From Macrocybe gigantea (lineage: Eukaryota; Basidiomycota; Agaricomycetes; Agaricales; Callistosporiaceae), in NCBI GenBank assembly GCA_011319805.1, contig SJRY01000107.1, forward strand, positions 124,001 to 188,000: a stretch of DNA of 64,000 nt. Reading direction: 5' to 3'. Shown piece by piece: positions 48,350 through 64,000 of this stretch. Position numbers and translations under genes: made by a program. Each line of letters starts with the position of its first letter. The first letter of the stretch is position 1. The notes under the pieces were generated by a model, which did not search any database, had not been told where the DNA came from, and worked only from the letters and a program-made list of their open reading frames with translations.

Positions 48350-49730
48350 ATGGACGACGAGAAGCCGCAACATGACGACTGGGCCAGTACCCGCAAGAAC
48401 AGGCTCCCATCCTTCCAGGAGGTCCTCTCTAGGAGGACCAGGCCCCCAGTCGATCTTTTCATGTTCTAGTGCGTGAATTCATTCTCTGCCTCGCAGGAAA
48501 AAAATTGGTTCTGATGAAGATCTTGTGCTTCGTGCGCAGTCTGTTCCTACAGCGCGAGGGCGCTGAAGATATCCTGGATTTCTGGCTCGACGTGCAGCAA
48601 CATGAGAATTTATGCCGAGCCTACTTCAAGGACGTGCGCAAGTCGGGACGCGCCATCAAGGAGGAGTGGCCAGAATATTGGGATTACGCTAGGCGGCGGG
48701 GCTCTATCTATGGAACGGTCGTCGGCATGAACCAAGATGGAGGCGGGACGAAGAGAAGCACGGCGAGCACAGGGGAGATGCTCACGGATCAAGACAGACG
48801 CAACCTGGCAGCCGCCGGAAGCTCACAGGAGGAGAAACCGCTCCGTTCACCCAGCCCCAGACCGCCCACTGCCGGTCTGTCTGATCACACGCGCGTCGCG
48901 TCTCCCAGCAATCTACAAGAGGGAAGCCATCCCCCTCGCTCGTCGACACCCTTCTCGCTGTCAGGCCGCACGCCCACCCTGTTCAACATGAGGCGGGCGT
49001 CCCGCGCACCCACAATTATTCCTCGCTCCTCTGCCATCACCCGACTCGACCTCATAGCGTCCGCTGAGCGGATTTATTACCGATACCTCTCGCCCGCAGG
49101 AAACACGATCAACGGCGAGGAAAATCACGAAATATACCTCCCTCCGGCGCTTAGAATCCATTCCTTCCCGTTAAGCAGCGCGCAAGAGCCCAAGACGCAG
49201 ACAGAATTGAACATGATGGCGCAGATACCAGATATGTTCCATGCGCAGAAGGAATACTGCTTCAGGCGATGGAGCAGGACGCCTTCCCACGTTTCTTGCG
49301 CTCTAAAGCTTTCGGAAACCTCACCCCGATATCCGCCCTTGTGCGCTTGATAGCCGGCTTGATCATTCTATGGATAGGTCTTGCGGTCGGATTTTCCTTG
49401 ATATTCCTAGACGTACAACCAAAGTCGAAGAGATTCTTCGTGAGTGCCATAGTGACCGTGATGCTTAGCCGATCGACTCATTATGAAATCCCAGCTGTTC
49501 ATTCCTTTCTCACTCGCCATTCTCTTCCTTATTTCTCATCAGTATGAACTTGATCCATCCTTGTCTTCCTCGGTCAGTCGGAGACGACTCCATTCCGTAC
49601 GCTGCGCATACGGGAGCCCTATGTCAGGAAGCTGCTCCTGGGGCGCGCCATCTGGGTCAGCATCCTTGTCGCGGCCTTCGTGGTAGCACTCACGATGATC
49701 TTTTGGGCTGTTCCGGGACATCGGCTATGA
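48350..49730 (+). CDS. RGS-domain membrane protein, Rax1-like
   Basis: RGS domain split by a long linker and followed by three TM helices, the plan of fungal Rax1 (polarity/bud-site) proteins; RGS domains speed GTP hydrolysis on G-alpha. MDDEKPQHDDWASTRKNRLP, FQEVLSRRTRPPVDLFMF, then FLQREGAEDILDFWLDVQQH and ENLCRAYFKDVRKSGRAIKE. A Ser/Pro-rich linker follows, then SAERIYYRYLSPAGNTINGE, EKYCF-type MEQDAFPRFLRSKAFGNLTP (second RGS half), TM1 ALVRLIAGLIILWIGLAVGF, TM2 LFIPFSLAILFLISHQYELD, FRTLRIREPYVRKLLLGRA and TM3 ILVAAFVVALTMIFWAVPGH. Stop at 49730. One G is missing near 49265 and one near 49562; adding either restores the family sequence, so the gene is probably intact. Confidence 0.86.
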
Positions 49731-50180
49731 ATCCTTCACAATCGGGATCACAATAGGGTTTGAGTGGTGTAGATGAGGAAATGTATACCACGGATTCTTT
49801 TCCTCTTTGGTGCTTTCAGACAGTCTCATTTTCTTCTGCTTTTTCTTCTTCTAATGACATTTATGATTTTATCACGTCATCCTAGTAATTGTCGGTATTC
49901 TTGTGTTTTCCTTTTCATTCTTGTCCTCCTCTTATTCTCACTTATTGGCTTCAGTTCCTTTTATTCCCCCCACCACTGGATACCAGCTTCACTGCTACCG
50001 CATCAAATTGTGCATTCCTTTCGTCCGCCTATGCGTCCCTAAACCCGTAATATGATTGTTATCGGCGTAGGTCCTAAACCTGTTGTTCTCTAAATCATAT
50101 CTTATGTTATGTTGAATTCCAAAACGCGTTATCTCCGTTAGATGATTATCCGTACATTTGTCACATGCTACAATCTCAGA
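49731..50180. other. Convergent 3' intergenic region
   Basis: T-rich 3' flank shared by the RGS gene (+) and ARO1 (-). No gene seen. Confidence 0.5.
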
Positions 50181-55224
<5,044 letters not shown>

Positions 55225-57119
55225 GAGGATGGAGCTGGCGATGTGCAGTTACACTCTACTCCGAGTCAGATTCTTTGGTATTTGAAAGTTTTCTCGATCA
55301 TTATCGCCTTCCATTCCTAGCAAGACTGTCGCACGTGACTAATTGACACTGAAAGTGGGCGAACAAGTTTCATCTCGCCACGGCGGCAACATGCACTACA
55401 CTTGTATCAGTCTACGATGATTCGTGTTTCATTCTTACTTGAATGTAGCATCGGACTATCGGCGGTGATATTTTGTTCAACTATGTACAGGCTTACGAGT
55501 TGTGCTGATCCTGATGATCATTCAGCCAAGGGTTTTGAGCAGGGTTGGTAACCATCGCACAACGAAGCTGTCACTTGCATACAGTACACTCGACATCGAA
55601 CGTGTTGGTGGACGTGCTGGATTCCTTCTGAACATGTCCTGCGTTGGCTGGCATTGTCTCCTGGGCCATAAATATGTGCAAGGTGTTTTCCATCATCTTT
55701 ATATACATTCTCTCATAAAAGCATTCGCGGTTCAAGATAATCATCTTCGGGCTCGGAGTCGGTTTGTCTGAGATGGATGTCACGATAACGTGAATCGTCA
55801 TTCACCGCGTTAACGTGCTTGTATGCTCTCCGAGAAACGCGGGGCGATAATACTCCTGCGACACCTTACCTTGGCTAAATGTGAGGTATTTGCAATGAGC
55901 GGTGTACATAACTAAGTTCATTCTCTGCTTAATGTGAATTAAGTGCTTTAGATATAGCGTCTATATTTCTAGTGCCGGTCTTTCCGGTTCTATCTCAACG
56001 AAATCATAATCGGCGACTCTTGTTCACTGCGTGGAGCGTTGACTATTTGGCTGCACGAGCTGTTGTGTAAGCCTGCGGGTTGCTGCGATCAGCCAGGAAG
56101 GAGGATACGATGTTGAAGTTGCCCGTCAGGGCCAAAGCAAGAATGCCCTCGGTTTCTTTGACTTTCGGGATCGAGTCGGCCACATGTCGAGCGAGGGTGC
56201 GAACATGGGAGCAGTATCCTGTTTCTGTGACCAACCCCCTTCGTTCGAATGTCACGGTTCTGCTGCATTTTCTCCATCTATTTACGCCCCATGCACTGAA
56301 TATGTTCTTCAAACTATCTATCTGTTCCATAGATTCTGAGGAACGCCACAGAACATGGCTCATGACGACGTGCATCAACTGGTGATTACCACGACTGTCA
56401 GCGAAGTACCTATCGTTCTGCTGCCGCTGAGGAAAAGAGGCGAAATTGGCAGAGGAGTTTCTGCCCTCAAGAGACTGGAGGTTCGCCGCAACGACTTCAG
56501 TTCTTGCAGGCTCAGAGGCATGCTCTGCCAGGACCTATGTACCTTTGCAGGACACTGATGGTAGCCAGAACATTTTCTCATCATTCTCATCATTGATTAT
56601 TGTCGTATTTTGACAGGTGGTATCTGTAATGGCTCGCTCATACTCCGTCCGCTACCTGATACTTGGGGATGCCCAACGTCTTCTGTCAAGGAAATCCTGC
56701 CGCCCAACGCCAGTGAGAATCTATCATGTCATGACATATAAGGTTTCAGGGAACGTGGATCAATGAGAAACATGAAGTGCAACTTTGTCTCGTGTCTGCT
56801 GATGGGGATCCATTAGACGGGGCTGCATAGCAGCCCCGCAGAATTGTTAAGATCACAGCGCGGCGATGCATTTTGCTGACTTGAATTTTGCAGAATTCAA
56901 AGGGCTTTACGCCAGAAGGAACCCTATGCGATCAATGAGCAACAAAGACAGTGATTCCCACATTTCGAAGTTCTCCTCAATAATGTGCTGATACCGACTT
57001 CGGAGGTGTTATAAATTTTCTAACACTGCCACTTGATTTCTTTCTTGTATCATTCCTTGAGGACACTGCTGATGGATACGCAGTACATCTAGAAGCATTC
57101 CTTTGCCTTATCCTCCAAC
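55225..57119. other. Large intergenic region with weak open frames
   Basis: No gene assigned in 1.9 kb. The best candidate is minus-strand 56378-56043, ending HVADSIPKVKETEGILALAL, TGNFNIVSSFLADRSNPQAY. The open frame extends upstream without ATG to about 56,520, as an exon would, but I do not recognise it. Plus 55502-55771 is open without motif. A TATAAA-like element (about 57,010) may serve 7-TM copy 4. Confidence 0.3.
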
Positions 57120-58561
57120 ATGTCTTTTCTCACCTTACTGGAGAAGCATGTACTCTTTCAAAGCACTGTGCTTTACCTCGACCTTCTCGACACATTCATG
57201 GTGAGCTCACCTCTGTGCGGTATGTCTGTTATGAGGGCTAAACAGAGCAATAACAGGTGGAGTCACTTTTATACGGTAGGATGCGCTACGCTGGTGCACG
57301 ATTAATGCAAGTTGATATCACCTGAACCCACAGGGATCCATGCAGTGTCGTTTGTTATTGCAATATACCTTCTTGCCACAAAACATACACCATCGAAGAT
57401 GATCATGTGTGCGCTTTCCATAATGTTTGCCTTGGCGAGTGCCGATGTTGCGCTATCATTCACCTTTGTTCACCACCGTAACGTATTTTTGCAATCATTG
57501 CAAGAAGTACAGCAAGAGGATGGCCAAATGTATCTGGATAACCTTACAATGATCAAATCTTACATCTTTGTCAGTGCTAAGTATGTTTTCAAGACTCTCT
57601 GATTATATGATAGCTCATTTCTTCCAGCTTAGTAGCTGATGTGCTTCTGGTAATATTGGGATTTTGTACCTCCATTCTCGCTATCTAACTGGTGCTTTTT
57701 CAGGTCCACCGTTGTTACATGGTGTGGGCCAAAAACAGACTTGTGATCATGCTCTCTTCACCATTAATCATTGCACAGACAGGTCAGTCGGATGTGGCAA
57801 ACAGTCATATTCTTGTCCAAACCCACACTACCATCAGTTTGCGGTTACGTAGCCACTGCCAAGATCAAAATTGCCACCATTCACATCCAAAGAGTGTTAT
57901 TCCTGGTGTTGATCCTTGTTGTGAATTCTCTCATGACAGGCGTGACTGGTATGTTTCAATGCTCCCTGTGGTGGTCTATCATGCTCAGCTTTGATATGAA
58001 GCCGCTCGTATATTGAGGCTGGCCAGACATGTCCGCCGGGCCATTGGTCATAGCGAGTTGAAGCATTATCACATTATTGTTGCTGTTATGTGAGTGCCAG
58101 GAGTGTTCTTGTATTTTTATTGAAGCCGATACCCTCGTCAGAGTCGAATCTGGCTCATTGTACACCATATCTGTGCTTCTGTCATTTGTGTCTGGTCTAA
58201 ATGTCAGTCTTGCTCACTCTATTTTCAGAGTATATTTCTCATATGATGTCCTTAGATACTTCACTTCATAATGGCGCGAATTGTCGTAAGTACACGGTCG
58301 TCGATGAAATGCAGGAAAGAAACTCACTCACGCAATAGGCATAATGCCTGCGTTGATGTTCATCCAAGTGGAGCTCTCCCATAGGGGTAACAGAGAAGTG
58401 ACCGAAGTATCTGGATCGCTACGCCTGCTGGTGGTGAAACCGGTACCGCCGACCTGGCCACATACCCGCCTATTGTAGATGAGGGCGTATCACCAAGGAT
58501 CACAGAGGAAAAGCCTGCGAAAAGCGGTTTTGCTCGGTTGCTCCCATTCTCCATGCCATAG
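57120..58561 (+). CDS. 7-TM membrane protein, array copy 4
   Basis: MSFLTLLEKHVLFQSTVLYL starts exon 1. GIHAVSFVIAIYLLATKHTP (TM1), MCALSIMFALASADVALSF (TM2), NLTMIKSYIFVSAK, LVADVLL/VHRCYMVWAKNRLVIML (TM3-4), VLFLVLILVVNSLMTGVT (TM5), ESGSLYTISVLLSFVSGL (TM6), GIMPALMFIQVELSHR (TM7). An intron at 58387-58478 (donor after the first G following CATAGG) joins to a last exon DEGVSPRITEEKPAKSGFAR, LLPFSMP, stop at 58561. Copy 5 preserves the same final exon and stop, which supports this model over the earlier in-frame TAG at 58478. Part of a block duplication with copy 5 and the adjoining isomerase gene. Confidence 0.78.
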
Positions 58562-58749
58562 AACATTATCCAGTACATCGTCTCCCACGTCTGTGTGGAG
58601 CATCCTGTGTTCTATATCCATGTTTACACTGTCTCTGTATGGAAGGACCGGCTCGATACGACAGAAACGAATACTTGACAGACCCACTGTCCCAAGCCTT
58701 GTTCCACTTGAGCGTCACATCCCCAGCCGGGGAAAAATTGGTGCGCTTG

Positions 58750-59080
58750 GCACTCCGGCCCCCATGGTGGGAATTAGTCAGTGCTGACTTCGTTTCCAAA
58801 GCAGGTAGCCAATGCCATACGGCAGATCAGCCTGGATTCTATATAGTCCCGTCGACATTCTGATCTTCACCATAACGTGTCTCTGGACATCAGACGCGAC
58901 ACCATCTTTGCAGCGGAAAATACAAGAATGGAACTTGAAGCACTCTTCAATTCCTCAGGTCAGGTATGATCAAGTTGCCGTTGGCCGATATGAGTCTGGG
59001 AAAGATCAGAGTCATGAATATACCTCGACACCCCCGTGCCATCTAGGTCCCGCTCAAAATAGGCCTCAATGACATCAATA
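58750..59080 (-). pseudogene. Decayed 3' part of a ribose-5-phosphate isomerase gene
   Basis: Convergent to 7-TM copy 4 and matching the intact isomerase gene that is convergent to copy 5. On the minus strand, ISANGNLIIPDLRN near 58,970 corresponds to VSDNGNFIIDAPFG of the intact gene, and RMALATCFGNEVSTD near 58,800 corresponds to HMAQAAYFGNEVYFD. Stops interrupt both segments, the linking exon is scrambled and no 5' half is found. The plus-strand sequence around 58,850-58,990 aligns by eye with 61,650-61,790 with many substitutions and gaps. Confidence 0.72.
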
Positions 59081-59871
59081 AACGCCTAGCATACAAGAAT
59101 CGGGAGACTGACTGTATCTGAAGATCACGTACTTGGCCTGAGAACGGATCTCAGTGAGATGGAGCACACGCGGCTGCGCATACGATCGCTGGGGCCCTGA
59201 GGTCAGACGGAGCGCTCAGAAGTGTTGAAGCCAGATCTTTCTAAGCAGTTCCTCATGGGGCCAATGGGTCTTGATGGAGTTCAGCGTTCGGGGAATGAGG
59301 AAACGTGTGGGACGATCAAGCATTCCAGTCGCTTCCGTCCTTTTCATCAACCATCACAGGTCACCTCCAAAGATGCACATCAAGATTGATTCTTCATGTT
59401 GACGTATTTCGGTTGGACGGTTAGCGTGTACGGTGCATGTTTCGGGCTGTAAGCCAAAGTCAAGGTAGGTTTGGGTCTCGGACCTTCTGCCTGAATGCTT
59501 TTTGTTGCACATGTCACTTTGCTATGCTGGGGACAGAGGAAAGTAGAATCTGTCTCTGACACTTTCACTTCCACTGAAAGGGATCGGTAGGTTAGATCGC
59601 CTAGCAGTCTCGAAGCTGTTTTTATCACCATGTGCTGACCTTCGGCACCGATCTAGTATTTCGCAGAGCCCAAAGGTTTCCGTGCGGGGAGGATTCTGCG
59701 TAAAAATCGAGCAAGAGATCTCTTCGCGTCGAGGCGCTCATCTCTGACGTCCTGATATGAGCACCCAAGCCGCCATAAACTCCACATCATCATCTGCTTC
59801 TTTTATGACACTGCATTTGGATGTGCGTGCAGTATATTTTACAGCACTCCTCTGCATTTCCCTGCAGCAAC
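59081..59871. other. Intergenic, boundary of the block duplication
   Basis: Lies between the decayed isomerase copy and 7-TM copy 5. A minus-strand open frame at 59631-59380 has no motif. No isomerase 5' exons can be found here, so the duplicated copy was either partial or lost its 5' half. Confidence 0.4.
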
Positions 59872-61314
59872 ATGGCCTTCTTTCTCGCTTTGTTGGAAAA
59901 ACGTGCACTCTCGCCAAATACCGTGCTTTACCTCACTGTTCTGAACTCGTTCATGGTGAGGACACATCTCTGCAGTATATCTCCCACGAGAGCTGAACAT
60001 GCCTGTCACAGGTAGAGGCACTTTTATATGGGAATGAATTTCACTTATACTCCGCGCAACTCAGAGCTTATGCCGCTTTACAACAGGAATCCATGCGGTG
60101 TCGTTCGTTATCGTCATATACCTCCTCGCCACAAAGCCTGCTCCATCCAAAGTGATTATTTCTGCGCTCTCCGTAATGTTTTCCTTGGCAACGGCCGATA
60201 TTGCGCTGTCATTCGCCTTTGTTCATCGCAACGGTTTCTTGCAATCATGGCAAGAAGCACAACAAGTGGATGGCAAAACATACTTGAACCACCTTTCAAT
60301 AATTAAATCCTACATTTTCGTCAGTGCTAAGTGTTTTTTTGTGATTCTCCTATTGCACCCGTGGCTTACGTTCTATAGCTTAGTGGCCGATATGCTTCTG
60401 GCGAGGAACTGACAATTGTGCCTCTATCCCCGCGATCTAAAAAGTAATATTTTAGGTTCACCGCTGTTACATGGTATGGTACCAGAGCATATATGTGATC
60501 ATACTCTCTGCACCATTGATCATTGCACAAACGGGTTAGTGAGATCCCGGAAGGCAATCATTTTCAGCGTCTGGACATACATTGTCACTAGTTCTCGGGT
60601 ATATCGCCTCCCTTGACGTCAACATTGCAACCGTTTACACTCAAAGAGTGTTATTCCTGGGCCTGATACTTGTCGTGAACTTTCTCATGACGGGGTAACT
60701 GGTATGTTTTACCTTCTGGGCGTTTTCTATGCATATCATTGACGATACCAAGCTTCTCATATTCTGTGGCTGGCGAGCCGTGTCGGCGAAAGTGTTGATC
60801 GTAGCGAAGTGAAGCATTATCGTATCATTGTAGCGGTCATGTAAGTGGCACGGTTCATGTTTCGTCTCATTGCCGCTTACATCTTGTTTAGAATAGAGTC
60901 CGGCTCACTGTACACCGTATCTACTCTTAACATTCGTGTGCGGTCGAAACGTCAGCGTCGTGCTCGAGTCCCTGTCTTGAAGCTAAATTTATGATTTCCA
61001 TCCCACAGATGCTTTTCTATTTTATAATGGAACGAATTGTCGTAGGTGTCCGTACCATAAATCAAGACACGGGAACTGACTTGCAATAGGGTATAATGCC
61101 TACATTGCTGTTCATCCAGGTGGAACTTTTCCACAGGGGCAGCAAGCGAATGAGCATGACTGTTCAAGGACCTACGCTCGATTAGCAGTAACATGGATGC
61201 TGTCACTTTAGGGACCTACCGCCTATTGCAGAAGAGTTTGTATGGCCAATTACCGCAGAGGACAAGCATGCGAACAGCCGTTTTGCAAGGATGCTCCCAC
61301 TTTCCATTCCCTAG
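59872..61314 (+). CDS. 7-TM membrane protein, array copy 5
   Basis: Paralogue of copy 4. MAFFLALLEKRALSPNTVLY, GIHAVSFVIVIYLLATKPAP, SALSVMFSLATADIALSF, SIIKSYIFVSAK, LVADMLL/VHRCYMVWYQSIYVIILS, TQRVLFLGLILVVNFLMTG, ESGSLYTVS, GIMPTLLFIQVELFHR. Start ATG 59872 is chosen because it aligns with copy 4; an upstream Met at 59757 exists. The final intron (61139-61231) starts with GC instead of GT and leads to EEFVWPITAEDKHANSRFAR, MLPLSIP, stop 61314. If it is not spliced, translation ends at 61185. A G is missing near 60694 (GGGG before TAACTG) at the TM5 exon end, most likely a sequencing error. Confidence 0.72.
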
Positions 61315-61510
61315 GATGTTATCCAATGCAACGGCATAAATGTCCTGGAGCGAAGTATCCTGTATTTTACATCCGTGTTTATACTGTCTATGTACCCAAG
61401 ACCACGACTGAATGACACCAAATATGAACACCAATATCATGCACTGTGTTCCGCCTCATTTCGGCGCGGCAAGTTGCTCAACAGTGCCATTGCTCCGCTT
61501 GATCGTCACA

Positions 61511-62868
61511 CTACCGTCCTAAGGAAAAAGATGACAGAATCAGCGGCGTGTCCCCCAGACACAATTCGTCGAAGTAAACCTCGTTCCCAAAGTAGGCCGC
61601 CTGTGCCATATGACAAAAGAGCCCGACTTCTACGACTCCTGTCAACATCTTGATCTTTGCCATGATCTGCTTCCAAAAGCAAGGTGAAAATGTCAACTCT
61701 TTAGTGGAAAATATAGGAATTGACCTTGAAAGGCTCCTTCATTTCTTCATGTCCGAAAGGCGCGTCGATGATGAAATTGCCGTTGTCCGAGACGACCGGG
61801 CCAGCTTAAAGGGGGATGGTATTAGTTCAGGATAGGTCGGCACCAGTGGTTCGTCAAACCTTTTTTGACGGCCATCCGCAAGGTCGCATTCGGTGATCCC
61901 AGAACTCGGAGATTTTGAGCACTTTGGCATAGGCGAAGGGTACGACTTCAATGGGCACACCGGGTTTGAACTTGAATACCAATGTCGATTACTGCTTGCT
62001 TTTACTTTCAAAGTCAAGACGAAATGGCATACATTTGTTCCCAAATATTCCACATTTTTGCGGAAATCTGCGACGAGGATAAAGCTGAGAAACGAATTAA
62101 TCAGCGGCGTGCCTGAAACGCAAAAGCATACGTGATGGCCGCTTCGGCTAGGACCTTCTCGCGAAGGTGGCAGGCGCCTCCTCCCTTGATGCAGTTCAGC
62201 TGGTGATCTACTCTGAGAGGAATCGATCGTCAGGAAGGTGAGAGAGGCCTGTGGCAGAATAAACTGCTGACTCGTCGGCGCCGTCGAGGGTAACATCGAT
62301 CGTGGGGTATTGAACAACATCTCCCAAGTTCAAGCCATTGGAGACGATGAGCTCTCTTGACTGAAACCTGTGGAACAGATGGAATCGGCTAGGACGGATC
62401 TACGGGCATTCATGGCTTACCAGTTGGAATGAAGACTCGATGGTGGTTCAACGCCTCCCCTTGTTGCACTATCCGTTCAACAACATAAGGAACGGTTGAG
62501 CCTGCGTGATGCAGGATATGAGTCAGGGTTGCACGCTAGACGTATCCTACTTACCAGACCCGATGCCAATGATCTAGACCATGTTAAGGCGAGAGAAAGA
62601 TTGGAGTTGCACCACTCACTTTGTGTTCTGGTTTGACATGCTGGTCCACGGCCGTGTACGCCGCCAGCCTTTTCGACTCCTCGATCACACTCAACTTCCT
62701 CTCGACAGGCGTTGACGATTGCGCGGTCGCTGGCCATCAAACACCCTCGTTATTGACAAGTTTTCACATATATGTTGACAAAGTTGGCAGACCTTGCTGA
62801 GCGTTGCCATCGACAGGGGCCTGTGTAGGCCGAATGGCTTGCAAAACCGAAGATACGCTGGTGGACAT
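61511..62868 (-). CDS. RKI1: Ribose-5-phosphate isomerase (type A)
   Basis: Interconverts ribose-5-phosphate and ribulose-5-phosphate in the non-oxidative pentose phosphate pathway. MSTSVSSVLQAIRPTQAPVD at 62868, then KLSVIEESKRLAAYTAVDQH, IIGIGSG/STVPYVVERIVQQG (phosphate loop), VFIPTGFQSRELIVSNGLNL, TIDVTLDGADE, NCIKGGGACHLREKVLAEAA, GVPIEVVPFAYAKVLK, LGSPNATLRMAVKK, AGPVVSDNGNFIIDAPFG, LLTGVVEVGLFCHMAQAAYF then GNE near the C-terminus. Stop at 61511. About seven exons. All signature loops (SGST, DGADE, KGGG) are present. An in-frame ATG at 62931 would add MPRNPISCLWALIIALWAYL, a hydrophobic leader. The gene is convergent to 7-TM copy 5 and divergent to TFB5. Confidence 0.92.
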
Positions 62869-62931
62869 TTGAAGATAGGCCCAGAGTGCGATGATCAATG
62901 CCCATAGACATGATATAGGATTTCGAGGCAT

Positions 62932-63255
62932 GTCAGAACGAGATTGCCATCATGGCAGACCACGGTTGATTGGAGAAAAAGGGGGAAATATCCGGCAGGA
63001 TGGAAGATTTCATTTCAAAAACAATTGCTAGATGTGGCGGACGAAAAAGGTCCACGTACGTCAGATCTGAATGCACCTGCGTTGGAAGGGGCATCTTGAC
63101 CGCGGAGAACGCGCGAGGCAGTAGAAGAGGACCAGAGATGCGTGCAGCTGTTGTGTGATGGACCAGACGCGTTGCAACATGATCGACTGAGCGACCCGTT
63201 TTGGCTTGTTTTCCTCCAGCAAGCTCGTAGCTCTTTGCCAGCCTAGAACGCCTTC
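62932..63255. promoter_or_regulatory. Shared divergent promoter region of RKI1 and TFB5
   Basis: About 320-390 bp between the two start codons, no open gene. No clear TATA box; it must drive both directions, but I see no specific site to name. Confidence 0.4.
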
Positions 63256-63633
63256 ATGAAGGCCATCAAAGGTCTGTTACGTCGGACTATATGAGTGTCG
63301 TTGTATACCTCATACCCCGTCTTCTCTTAGGCATCCTTTTCACCTGGTGTGCACCCAACATCGAGGATCATTACGCCACGTCGAAACTGATTCGACCAAC
63401 TCGAATAGCGATCCGCGGTCAAACAGATCCTATTGGCTATGAACGAGAAGGATAGCTTCATCATTGAGGACCTGGACGACTACCATATCGTCATCAAAGC
63501 GGATGAAGAGTATCGCGTTAGGAAGCAACTGGAGCTTGAGGTATGATCACCCGCGACATTGCATGTTTTCGTTCTCAAACATCATGTTTGTGTGATCTAG
63601 CTCGAAAAGAACACGTACAGCCTCGAGCCATAG
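63256..63633 (+). CDS. TFB5: TFIIH subunit TFB5/GTF2H5
   Basis: Smallest core subunit of general transcription and repair factor TFIIH, stabilising the p52 subunit. MKAIKGLL at 63256, then after an intron VKQILLAMNEKDSFIIEDLD, DYHIVIKADEEYRVRKQLEL, a further intron (63541 to 63600), and LEKNTYSLEP with TAG at 63633. FIIEDLDDYHIVI is the family hallmark and the total (about 70 residues) fits. The join after exon 1 is not exact by my reading; one base may be missing near 63417 (CGCGG), or a small exon has escaped me. Confidence 0.85.
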
Positions 63634-64000
63634 ATTTGCAACTTCAGCCGTCTCTCCTGAAGGAAAAGAAGGAGTGCGACTGGAGCATCCAAGTCCTTGG
63701 ATCACAGGCGCTTCAACGACACCTCGTTCGTCGTTAGTGCAAGGTCATTGGCTATACAAGACAGACGAAATTGTCGAAGACAAGGTCATGCTTAACGATC
63801 TCCAGAGTTGTCATTCTCGTCGACATGGCGGTTGAACGCATGCTGGAAGACCCTTTGTACACGCTGGTTTGATAGAAGCGGCCTATCCACCACCGCATGC
63901 CCAGACTTTTCATCTAATCTTGACTTACGGTCTGATTGTCCTGCAGCCAATGAGCAAATGATTTAGAAAATATAAAACAGATCCATTCTCTCGTTACACT
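63634..64000. other. Right edge, intergenic
   Basis: No gene seen. A TATAAAA at 63971-63977 could be the core promoter of a plus-strand gene beyond the window. Confidence 0.35.

Noticed and set aside
58387..58478. Early stop truncating 7-TM copy 4
   Set aside because: A GT..AG intron removes it and yields a tail whose sequence and stop are conserved in copy 5.

Overview
The window is nuclear DNA of a filamentous basidiomycete, most likely an Agaricomycete. Its genes are dense, lie on both strands and are cut by many 45-70 bp GT..AG introns. The content is typical of that group: a pentafunctional ARO1, a WASP/Las17, a UBR7/mlo2-type protein, a Rax1-like RGS protein, TFB5, calmodulin, plant cell-wall hydrolases and several 7-TM proteins of a kind I know from Agaricomycetes. 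There are no rRNA or tRNA genes, no CRISPR array and no recognisable transposon. Most exon joins below were worked out by hand from reading frame, GT/AG signals and recalled family motifs, so outer boundaries are firmer than internal ones.

Layout. 0.4-11.4 kb is metabolic and regulatory: FAD monooxygenase (-), MFS transporter (-), acyl-CoA oxidase/dehydrogenase-like protein (+), UBR7-like protein (-). 11.8-14.1 kb holds a HyuB-only, frame-broken relic of 5-oxoprolinase. 14.8-16.6 kb is WASP. 16.8-25.1 kb is a polysaccharide-degradation zone: a decayed and an intact GH105, a GH12 endoglucanase, a small conserved-looking protein and an SGNH esterase. 26.2-30.3 kb carries a tandem pair of cysteine-rich secreted proteins that I do not recognise. 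A GH92 alpha-mannosidase follows. 34.5-40.2 kb has two calmodulin-type genes on either side of a small Ser/Thr/Gln-rich protein and a BCS1-like AAA ATPase. 40.8-61.3 kb is a broken tandem array of five 7-TM genes, interrupted by NDUFA2, the RGS protein and ARO1. The last two 7-TM genes belong to a block duplication that also copied the neighbouring ribose-5-phosphate isomerase gene; that extra isomerase copy has decayed. The window ends with intact RKI1 (-) and, divergent from it, TFB5 (+).

The strongest global observation concerns sequence quality. More than a dozen otherwise intact genes, essential ones among them (ARO1, WASP), are knocked out of frame by one missing base, nearly always inside a short G or C run. 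This looks like base undercalling in the assembly. 'Pseudogene' calls resting only on such frameshifts should be treated with care. Decay of the duplicated GH105 and isomerase copies is real, because those carry stops, deletions and diffuse divergence.
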